From: Salminus brasiliensis
Taxonomy: Eukaryota > Chordata > Actinopteri > Characiformes > Bryconidae
DNA length: 64,000 nt
Assembly: GCF_030463535.1 (NCBI RefSeq)
Contig: NC_132894.1
Location: 11,737,933-11,801,932 of the forward strand
Direction of reading: 5' to 3'
Position 1 is the first letter of the stretch, and each line of letters starts with the position of its first letter. Shown piece after piece: positions 51,901-63,600 of this stretch. Both the position numbers and the translations under genes were made by a program. Under the pieces are notes generated by a model. That model did no database searches and was not told where the DNA came from. It saw only the letters and a program-made list of their open reading frames with translations.

Positions 51901-54900
51901 CAAGGAGAGGTGAGATCCAGAATAATCATACCTGCATGTTAATATATGAACAGCCCAGGTTCCTTTGTACAAATGAGTGTCTGTTTAAAATCCTCTCATA
52001 CTTTAGGTTAATATTTAGGTTAATATTATAAGGGTTGCATCATGTGGACAAATCATTACACTCTTAAAACAATGTGCTTTGCTTATGATACAATACATGG
52101 ACAAATGTTTGTGGACACCTCTTCTGATTAATGCATTCAGCTACTTTAATCCAACATCTTGACTTTACTATCACTTTTGTTGCTAAATGCAGTCAAATCG
52201 TTACACAGCGCTTCAAAATATAGTAGAAAGCCTTCCCTGGACAGTACTTAATAATCTCGGAATAATCTCTTTTTTTAATACCTGTGATTTTGGAAGAAAC
52301 AAGGAATGAGCATGTGTCCCAATACCTTTGTTCATATAGTGTAGATCACATGAATGCTTTGATTTATTTAACAGTAACATTTCAACATTTTAACATTTAA
52401 CATTTTAACATTTAACAACAATTTAAGGACAATTTGTAACTGTGCTTATGAGTATACTGAAGCTTATGTTTGATGTATGGTATTGCCAAGCTAAACTATT
52501 ACTATGTCAACTAACAAACAGTTTAATGCCATCTTAATTTGTATAACCTTATGGCACTTTTTGCAGGACGATGCTGCTGAGTGAAATAGAGAAAGAGGAG
52601 AGAGAGCGTCATTGGTATTATTCTCAGCTGCAGGGACTGTCACAGAGACTGGCTGAGTTGCCCCGGATTGACACAGTAAGAGAAGCCCCTGTTCTAGCCT
52701 CCAGATTCCCTCAGCATTAAGAATTTTGTGGAATACGCTGCCATGTGTAGGTGTATCTGAAAACGAGGTCACCTAGTTTCACAGCGTTTTTGACAAATGG
52801 CTTCCGCAAGTCCCAAATTTGTGTCATATCATTGAGCTGATGCCCTTGTGTAGAAATGTGCATGACATACAATTTGGGTAGAGGGTCACCAATTTGTAGA
52901 AGCATAATTTGTGGCACTTTTTGTGGAACAAAATGGCTTTTTTATGAAAACTTTGTGCAGTTGCTTGACCTAATATAATTTTATTTCTAATTTAATCTTC
53001 TGTATTTCAGTTCTCCATACAAATGGACCTTATCCGCCAGCAGCTAGAATTTGAGGCCCAGCAGCTGCGCTCGGTCATGGAGGAACGTTTTGGTACCAGT
53101 GATGAAATGGTCCAGAGAACACAGGTAAACACAAGTTTAGGGTGCACATTACTGCAAGATGGATTCATATACAATGAGGCAGCAAATTTATAATGCAGTC
53201 TCTTTTTAGTACATACAGTACTGATTATTAAGTAAGTGGGTGGTCGAATCTTAATCTTACCTGACATCTCATAACACTTTGAAACGTCAGAAAAATAACT
53301 TATAAAACACTGAATTTAACTCTTAGATTGTATCCATCAGTGGTAATACCAGAGTTTCTAAGGGTTAATACAAAGTTCTAAAAGCCTTATCCAGTTCTTC
53401 AGGTAGGTCTGTGGTAGTCACTCTGTGTGTATTCTTTCAGATTCGTGTGGCTCGTTTAGAGCAGCTAGAGAAAGAGCTGCAGGAGGCTCAGGGTTCTCGT
53501 GGTCCACAGGAGAAGAACACTCAATCGGAGAGTCAGGTAAGACCAAGAACTTTCCCATCCAGCCATGCTGTATCATGACCTAGCACCTGCATTAAAATAC
53601 AACTATAAGCATACTGAATGTACAGTCACAAAAAAACTCCCATTTAAAACAGGTAAACATTTTTGCTATTAAAAAGCAATAATATATTAATATAAATTAT
53701 TAATATCATTAGCATACTTCCAAAGCTCTCCTCCTGGGAGTCTAGTATTATTTACAGTAATCATCCCAACACCTGGTTTGGTAAATCAGTGCCTAATGAT
53801 GTTAAATCAGGTGAACTGGTAATCGAATAGAACACATCTATGCGCTGGCTGAGGGTGTCTAGGAGATATCGAGAAGCTCACAAGAAATTTGTAATTCAAA
53901 GTGAAACATTATACTTTCTTTAAGTGGAGTTACGACATAACTAACTTTTGGCAGATAGACCACGCCCCAACTTCTCTTAAGCCCTATATAAACCATTCAT
54001 TCTCACTCCATGAACAACTTTTTACCCACCACCCTGTTTTTTCTGTTTATTTGCTTCAGTTGTGATCTGATGTTTTACAAGCAACAACTCTCTTATTGCT
54101 CAGATAAATGGTTAGAAAAAATGTGCTTAGGTGACTATTATTTTCTTAATACAGTATTATTTATATATTCCATAGTATATATTAATATAATATTTACTAT
54201 ATATACATACAATATTATAATATTGTAAACTGATAAATGGTTATATAATTCTTATATTGTAATTACATACAAATAGTGGAATTGAATTGAAGTCCTGTAA
54301 AATAGTCCTGTAAAATACAAAAACACTTATGTAATTTTATTGATATAAATTAAAAGATGACTGACAGTGTACATATTGCATTACTCCTGAAATTACTAGC
54401 ATATATCAAAATGCAATTGATATTTTGTCACAGGTCTGGCCACAGATAAGATTTATTGAATGCATTAATGTTTCTCTGCAGTTTTTCATACCTCTCCCCT
54501 TCTTTATATGACCTCATTCTCTTTCTATTGCCAGCCGGGCTTTCTAGTGCTGAATGTTTTATAGAGGTTTTGAAATATTGAGGTTCTGCTGTTATTAAAC
54601 ACAGCATCGGAGGCAAAGAACACTTCTCAATAAATTCAGACACGTGCTAGAAGTCGCTCATAAAATGGCTTAGGCTTTAATTACAGATTGCATTATCCAT
54701 CTGTCATGCAAGCTTTTATACGCATTGAAAGTAATTACTTAATGTAAATATGAGTATGCAGTTAACCTCAATTACAAACTAAAATGGTTAAAGACAATTG
54801 ACCTTTTCAATAAATCAGCAGTGATTAGTTGATAGTTTGTATTACAATGATGCATATTTTAAATACACAATGTTGTCATGTCATGATGTCAGTAAGCCAC

Positions 54901-57571
54901 TTTTTTTCTTCTTTGTCCAACTAGATTGTACATCGTCTACTTAGTTACTTTACTTTTGCACACCACGGGCGCACACTGTTTTTCATACATTTCATGAAGG
55001 AGTACTTTCTTCTTAATTTCAAAATTTATTTATTGTATTAGTATGTGTATGTCTGGCCTTACTTGTTCCTATAGTGTACTAACTGTGTTATGCTGCTGGA
55101 TACTACATTTTCTTTCGGAATTGATAAAGAATCCATCCATCCATCCATGTATGTATGTATGATAGGTTGAGAGCTTTAACAAGAATCTGTATTTTATATG
55201 CATAAATAACCAAAATAACATTCTGTAATTCACATACTGTATCCTTGTAGTTGCATCAGTTTAATAATTGCAGTATACAGTTTACAATATACTCCAAATA
55301 GCATACTATTATAAAGTAGAATATAATATAAATTAAAATATAATACTGTATAATACTTTAATATACAATAATTATATTACATTGGACATTCTTGTTTTTC
55401 CTGCTCACATTGTACAGCAATGTGTTGCACAATCACCTTTTTTACATTTTGCATGCTGTACTTTGCACTTTACATGTTTTCAACTATATGCCCACCTCTT
55501 CAAAATGTATATTTTCTACATATTTACACATATTTATTTTTACTTTATTATCTCTGTACATACACTATATGTCCAAATGTTTCTGGACACCCTTTCTAAT
55601 GAATACATTCAGCTACTTTAAGTTGCACTCATTGCTGACACAGATGCAAATGCACATGCACAACCTTTCTAGTCTCCATAGAAGTATTGCCAATAGGACT
55701 CACTGGAGAAGATAAACATAAACATCCAATGTTTATGTTTAAACATAAACCTTTGGGATGAGTTAGGGATTTGGTGTGTGAGGTGGGGTAGTGATCATCC
55801 AACATTTTGATCCCACTAACGTTCTTGTCACTGAGTGCAATCAAATTCTTACAGCAGTGCAGAACAAACCCTTTTTACTACCGTGTGTGTGAGACAAATA
55901 CACTTTGATTTGATTTGATTTGATTTGATATAGTAGTGTTTTGACAGCTTAAAGATTTAGCATCATTCTTCAGGCCATCCACCACGTTACACAGCTAGAG
56001 CCCTGCGCCATCTCACTTTGCACTGCTGTCTGGCAGCTCAAGCTGTCAGTGAATGTTGCTAGGCATGGACTCTCACAGTGTTCTCTTATTGGCTGTTTAA
56101 GCTCTGGCTGGCTGGCTCACGGTGAGGTTGGCATTTAGAAACATACCTCTCTGTGATCGCCCCATGCCAGCAGCCTACTACTGTGAAGAAAGTGATGCGT
56201 TACGTTTACCTGTTTTAAATGTGTACCTCATTCCCACATTAATTAAACACAGTCATGTTTAAAAAAATAAATAGGACACCCAATTAAAACGTGAACTTGT
56301 TGGATGTCCTGACCTGGACATGTTGGCAGTTGTTTTAAACCTTCTCCACTAGTGCATTATTTTGCAGACAGTGTTTTGACATTTCACTCAATTTGTCTGA
56401 GGTTTCAATCATCTCTGACCATGTTCTAATCATCTTCAGCTGGCCCACCTCTGTAATACAAGTAACCTTGTAAGTCACTCTGGATAAGAACACAGCTAAA
56501 TGCCGTAAATGTGTCCTAACTGTTTCCTCACAAAAAATTGCATTTATATGAATTCAATTTTACAAGACATTTCTTCAGTTTTATGTTTAGTTATATTATG
56601 TCAATCTCTCAGTATTGTCAAAATGAAGATCACATGTCTGTATGTTTAAATCAGATGAAAAGAAAAGTTTTCTTGAGGTGTCCTAATATTTTCACATGGT
56701 TGTATATTGTAAAGGACCTTTTTATATTGGCACTGAGTAAATTAGAACCCATATAAAAATTCTGAGCTATAGATGGTTAAAATGTGATTTTACATGATAG
56801 TTTACACGCATTTATAGACTGTGGGGAAGCTGCTAAAACACATATTTGTCATTAGTTTTTGTCAAACAGACAATATATTTCCTTACCTCTGTTATGCACA
56901 TACCTCATTTTTATTTTAGAGATGTTCGAGGCAGCTTCATGTGTAGCCCACGCTCGTCTGGGTAGACCTCAAGAGATCACATGCCTACCCATGGCACCAA
57001 AGGTTGCCATAGCAATGGGCTCGGGGATAAAAGGATGAATTTACTGCTTTGGCTGTCGGAGGATTTGCTGTGCAGCCAAGTGGGTTGCCAAATGCAAACG
57101 ATACAGCTGGAGCACTGCCTTACAAAGAAGCTGCAGAATGCAGTAGCAGTTTCTGCTAGCCTTTTTTAACATCTATGTTTGGAAACATTAAACAGAATTA
57201 GAAGCTTTCAAACGATTAAATAGATACAGATAAAACTGTATATATACCACGGTACCTGGAATGCAGCTTATTCAGTAACACATGCATGCTCATACCTCTC
57301 TTTCTTTTTACAGAGTGCTGACTGCCTCTCCAAAGCATCCAACCCTGAACTGGATAATGGAGCTTGCACTAGTTCCATGATGGAGGCATCTGGAGAAGCA
57401 GGGAGCAAAGTAAGACAGTGTCCTCTTATGTCATGTGTCACTCACTGAAAATGCTGTATTCTGCTGAAGCTAATATTGTTGGATTATTAAATATTAAATT
57501 ATTAATTTATATTGATGTTTATTTAATTTTAATTTAGTTTTAATATGTAGGATCAGTTCCACATGAATATA

Positions 57572-57603
<32 letters not shown>

Positions 57604-60600
57604 AATCCATTATAATATAATATGTCAATGGTGCCATAGAATGCAATTAGTCTATATTCTTTTGTGACTTTGGTTGGGTGAAAAATAATGAGATGCGGTT
57701 TTACAGGACTACAACCCTGTTATTTTACCTCAGAACGAAACACTGCCACATTAAGAGAAATGCTGTGCTTCCATTGGCTGGTTTATGTTACCATGATGGC
57801 CATGATGTGGAGTTTTCCATTCTAGGGCACATTTAATTGAACTCAGTCAGTTTTATTTTTGGCAGTAGTTATGTTGATGTAACAAAATGCATGTAATTTA
57901 TTGTGTTATAATGTAAAAAAAATTATGCACACATATTAATCAATTAAATTCAGTGTAAATTAAGTGTGCTAGTTAAATATATGTCCTCAATTTCTAAAAA
58001 CAATCTATGTATTAGGTGATGTCCAAAAGTTTTGAAGAAGGTTCAGGTTTCTAATTAATAGCTGTGTCAGTAAAGAAGATGCGCAGTGTTCAGGTTGTAC
58101 AACTAAATATGCTTGCCTCCACATTTTAGGTAGAGATGGTGTTCTGGCTGCTGTCTATGCTGGCCTCCAGAGATCGGGAGGAGATGTCTCGCACCTTATT
58201 AGCCATGTCCAGCTCACAAGAAAGCTGCATTGCAATGCGCAAGTCTGGCTGTGTTCCCTTGTTGGTGCAAATACTGCATGACGGAGGATCAGGAGAGACT
58301 GCTGGAGCCACAGGCTGTAGCCGCGAGGCTAGGTCCCGAGCTAGTGCTGCATTGCACAACATTGTGTACTCGCAGCCTGATGAAGGCCAAGCTCGGCGTG
58401 AGATGAGGGTACTGCATGTGCTGGAACAGATCCGCTCACATTGCGAAAATGGTTGGGACTGGATTGAGAACCACCTTGGAACCCCATCGCCTGGTGGTGC
58501 TAAGAATGGCAAGTCTATATAATTGAGAATTAAACTATAATATGTATTATTAATCTTGTATTTGTACATGCAAGTCATGTATTTAATGCATTAATTCACT
58601 CATAATGCTGTGTTTAAATGAATCCAAAACTAAAAAAAAATCCATGTCTTGATATGAACTATGCAGACATCCCTGAGCCAGTAGATCCTCAGATTTGCCA
58701 GGCTATGTGTGCCATCATGAAACTTTCCTTTGAGGAGGAATACCGAAGGGCCATGAATGAACTTGGTACGTAAAACATTATCTCACTATTGCAAATGCAA
58801 GCAGGATTTTTGGCCCATGTACTATTGATAGCTTGTCAAATTTAAATTCTGAGTACTGATCCACAGCTTAGTGTATATATATATATATAAAAGGTTCACT
58901 GTGAGCCTGTCTATTTTTAGGTGGTCTTCAGGTCATTGCAGAGCTAATGCAGTTGGAACAGGAGCTGTATGGCATGCAAAATGAACCTATGAATATGGCT
59001 CTGCGAAGATATGCAGGGATGGCACTCACTAACCTCACATATGGAGATGTTGTAAATAAGGTAGGCAAAATATTACAAAACAAAATAGATTTTTAGACCC
59101 AAAGAGATAAAATCTGAATAAAATTAATCTCATGCTGATGCCATGTTAATAATTTTCTTTCAGGCCACACTTTGCTCAAAGAAGAGCTGCCTTCAAGCCA
59201 TTGTTGCCCAGCTTTCATCTGATAGTGAGGAATTGCATCAGGTATGTAGTAAAATGTTGCAGAAAGAACGCACATTTCAAACAGAGCTGATCTAAAATGC
59301 TGCAAAGTTCGACTTCAAACAGGATTGTGTGCAGACCGTTTTGGCACAGAATTAGAAAAAGAGATACACATGAACGTTGTGTTTCAAATGTTCATAATTT
59401 TTAAGTTTAATAAAATGTTATTTTAGTACATTTCACTATACCTCTGCCTCAAGTTCCACTATATTATTTTTTGTAAACATTCAAGAACTGCATTTTAGAT
59501 ATGCTCTTCATTCAAATAAAGTGTTAAAGTGTCATTTAAACTTGAGGCCTAATTGGCCCAGACCACTCAACATCCACCTTCAAAGGCCCCACAGACCTTG
59601 TCTGAAATATGAAACTTTTTAAAGAGGATTTTACTTTGCCAACAGGTGGTCTCAAGTATTCTTAGGAACCTTTCATGGCGAGCTGACATCAACAGCAAGA
59701 GAGCTCTTCGTGATGTTGGCAGTGTATCAGCACTAATGACCTGTGCACTTCAGGCTACAAAGGTAGAATACACATATACACAGATAATTCTGCACGTTAC
59801 AATTTACACTTTACAGTTTTAAAAATGTTTTAAATGTACTTTTTTTCTGTACCCAGGAGTCCACTTTAAAAAGTGTGCTAAGTGCTTTATGGAATTTATC
59901 AGCACATAGCACTGAGAATAAGGTGGCAATTTGCTCTGTCAATGGTGCTCTTGGGTTTCTGGTCAGTACCCTTACCTACCGGTGTCAAACCAACTCGCTG
60001 GCAATCATTGAAAGCGGTGGAGGTATCCTGCGCAATGTGTCTAGCCTTGTAGCTACCAGAGAAGATTACAGGTATACCATGAAGTCTGCTGTCTTATTTG
60101 GCTAATATTTCATTTCAATCCTTGATCAGTTTGTATCACTCATACATCTTGTTTTGCTCCTTAGACAAATCCTCAGGGATCACAACTGCCTCCAGACTTT
60201 GTTACAGCACTTGCGATCTCACAGTTTAACCATTGTGAGCAACGCATGTGGAACCCTGTGGAACCTGTCTGCTCGAAGTCCAAAGGACCAAGAATTACTG
60301 TGGGACCTAGGAGCTGTGAGCATGCTACGCAATCTCATCCATTCAAAGCACAAAATGATAGCCATGGGAAGTGCCGCAGCACTAAGAAACCTCCTCACAA
60401 ACCGTCCACTCAAGTATAAAGATGCTGCTGTTGTATCTCCAGGCTCCTGCATGCCCTCACTCTATATGAGGAAACAGAAAGCCTTGGAGGCTGAGCTAGA
60501 TGCAAAACACCTGGCAGAAACATTTGATTCACTTGAGAAGCAAAGCCCCAAGCATTTGAATATTAACAAGCCCCTACGACACATCGAAAGTCTGGCCAAG

Positions 60601-63600
60601 GACTATGCCTCAGACTCTGGATGTTTTGATGACGATGAGGCCCCAAATGTTTCAAGTAGCTTAGACACAGGAACATTCTCCATGCTTTCCATGTTCTTGA
60701 ACAACTCCAACTTCCTTCATAACCAGCCTCGCAAGAGAGAGAGTGACCCTGAGCACGATGTGGGTCCAGTACAAACAGAAGATAAAAAGACACAACCTCC
60801 TGAAGATGAAGTGACTGCTGCAGCTGAAAAGTTAGCAAAAAAGATCACCAACACTGTGGCTAAAATTGACAAGCTGGTAGAAGATATTACCATGCACACA
60901 TCTTCGGAGGACAGCTTCAGCCTCAGTTCTGAGGACCATTTTGCCGATTGGAACTATGGGCCTGATGATCTCCATGAGGCGCGAGCAAAGTCGTGTTCAC
61001 CTTGTGGTCTTTCTGATACCATCTCATTTTCACACAAAGAGCGCTTCAGCAAAGCCCATGCCCTCCTGCGACTTAAAACAGCCAACTCAAGCTTGTCCAA
61101 TGACAGCCTTAACAGTGGCAGCACTAGTGATGGCTACTGTGGGAGTAAGGAGCAAATTCGATCTTCCATGAGGCCTGCAGAACAAAGACGTCCAAATAAG
61201 CTTGAACTCAAGGTAGCTCATGAGGAACTGCTAAATAGTGGTGCCACTGTTTCCAGAGTAATTTGTCAGAATGAGATACCTGAGAGAGATTCTGACCCAG
61301 CAAAAGAAATGAAATTGCCTGATCAAGGGAGCACAGATGAAGAAAAGAGTCAAGAACCTCTCATTGCAACACCAGCAACTGTATCAACCAGGGTATCTTC
61401 TGATACCAGCGTACCTACCATTAAGCTCTCTCCCTCCTATCAGCATGTTCCACTGATCCAGAGTGTTGCCAGATTTGGTGTAGCAAAGACTGCTATTAAT
61501 GTTCAGGCAGCTCAGGCAATGAGAAGACAGGCCTGGGTCCCAACTGTGATGACTGGAGGAAGTATTAGCAAATTCTCCCCAATATGCTCCGCAAGAAGCC
61601 CAACAATAGGCCAGCTGGAGACACCACAGAAGTATTCAGTGGAGAACACGCCAATCTGCTTCTCACGCTGCAGTTCTTTGTCCTCCCTTTCTTCTGGAGA
61701 TGGGGCTCTCGATGGGCAGAGCCAAAGCGAAAACGAGCTGGAGAGTGACTCATCTCTTGAAATTATTGAAGTGGAAGATGGCGATGTAGTGAGGAAAATG
61801 GAAGAGGATGAGACACTAGAGGATTTGAGTGACAGCCAGTTGCTTATGACAGACCAGAAAACATGTCCAAGTAGCAGCACTTCGGAACCCATTCAGATTC
61901 CCTGCTCATTAAGACATGAAAAGACGTTCCTTAGAGCAGCGTCTCCAGTCATAAACGAGGACAGGACCCCATCCAGTTCCTCAGACAACTACATTCATGA
62001 GACACCACTTGTGATGAGTCGTTGCAGCTCTGTAAGTTCACTAGGTAGCTTTGAGTCCCCTTCAATTGCTAGTTCCATACAAAGTGATCCTTGTAGTGAA
62101 ATGATTAGCGGAACTGTGAGTCCGAGTGATCTCCCTGACAGCCCTGGGCAAACCATGCCTCCAAGTCGTAGTAAAACCCCATGCTGTGCTGAATCTGCTG
62201 GACCAGAGCAACAGAATCTTGGTGGTGTTGCAGGCCAGTGGGAAAACAGCCTGCGGAAGTTCATGGAAATCGCTGACTTTAAGGAAAGATTCAACTTGCC
62301 TCCAGACTTAGACACGATGATCTATTTCACTGTTGAAAAACCAATTGAAAATTTTTCCTGTGCCTCTAGTCTGAGTGCCCTTCCTCTCCATGAGCACTAC
62401 GTTCAAAAAGATGTGGAGCTCAAGCTTACTCCCTTGCTAAATCAACAAGACAATGACCCAGAATATGATGGGCAGGGTGATGCTGCTGATGATCCATCAT
62501 GTATGGATCAGGATCAGTACAGTGAGGGCAACTCGGATGATGACATTGAAATTCTCAAAGAGTGCATCAATTCAGCCATGCCCTCCAGGTTTAAGAAAGT
62601 TAGACCCACTTTGATGTCTACCCTAAACACCCAGGCTCGACGATCTGTGCAGCTACCAGTATACATGGTGCTTCAGAATAGTAACAATCAGATATGCTCT
62701 GGCCGAAAGGTTGGAATGTGTGTGAAAGATGTTCATCATGATGATTCCTCCTACACTGATTCTGCTGAAGGTACTCCAATGTATTTTTCAAGTACCACTT
62801 CTTTAAGTGATGAAACTCTTCAATACCCAGTTAAGATGAAAGGGTCAAAAGACTGGCGGTCCAGAAACAAAGAGACGCAGGAACTTATTGATATAGAGGC
62901 GAGGAGAATCGAAGAACTACGTCTCTTCTCTCGCTTCCATAAATCAACTAAAATGGGGTGTAATTCTGACATAGTAACAAACCAAACGAACAAAACAATG
63001 AAACAAATGATTCCTACTCAGAGGCTTCTTGTACAAAGTAAGGAGATGGCAGCAAAGATGACTCAGCAAAGAGTGCAAAGCCAGTCACCAGTCCGACAAA
63101 TACAGAAGCAAGGGCAGAGTCTGTCACAAAGTATGCCACACTTAGATTTTCCGGTCAGAAAGCAAGGCACAGATTTGTATCAAAATCAGAAGACATACTC
63201 CAGAAACACACAGGATAAGGCAGCTTTGCAGAAATTGCGCCACCCAACACCCATAGAGGATGCCAACTACTGCTTATACGAGAATGAATTAGATAAAGAC
63301 GATGAAATGATGGCAAGGGTAAGGACTAGGCAGAAACAGCTTAGTGATTCAAGCAAGAATAACCTAGGTCTCCACTATGCTAACTCAAAAGGTCGCATGG
63401 ACAATTTTCACAGGAATGGGTTTCACAGAATCAAACAAAATCTGATTATGGAAGAAGCGCCCCCATGTTACTCTCTCAGCTCATCTCTCAGTTCTTTGAG
63501 TGATGCTGATTTTGAGGAACACCAGGGGAAAGCTCAGCGTGTATGGTTGAGAAACAAGCATAACTTGATGTCCAATCCAGGTCAATGCCTCCCAAAAGCC

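Larger units (their letters stand above)
53537..57313 (+). other. apc2: apc2 intron 6, 3.8 kb
   Basis: GT...AG intron. It holds an inverted-repeat relic at about 53726-53880, short CATC/ATGT and TTGAT tandem repeats at about 55133-55160 and 55903-55930, and a family C transposon at 55561-55868. Otherwise AT-rich with no exon recognised. Confidence 0.85.

Noticed and set aside
58126..58578. 150-codon minus-strand reading frame
   Set aside because: It is antisense to an apc2 armadillo exon and its openness follows from the sense codons.
58494..58666. A GT donor at 58494 or 58497 for apc2 intron 8
   Set aside because: Both preserve the frame but have poor consensus (GTGGTG, GTGCTA) and shorten the exon from 379 bases; kept only as alternatives.
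61512..62315. Minus-strand reading frames of 62-126 codons
   Set aside because: They are antisense shadows of the apc2 last exon.
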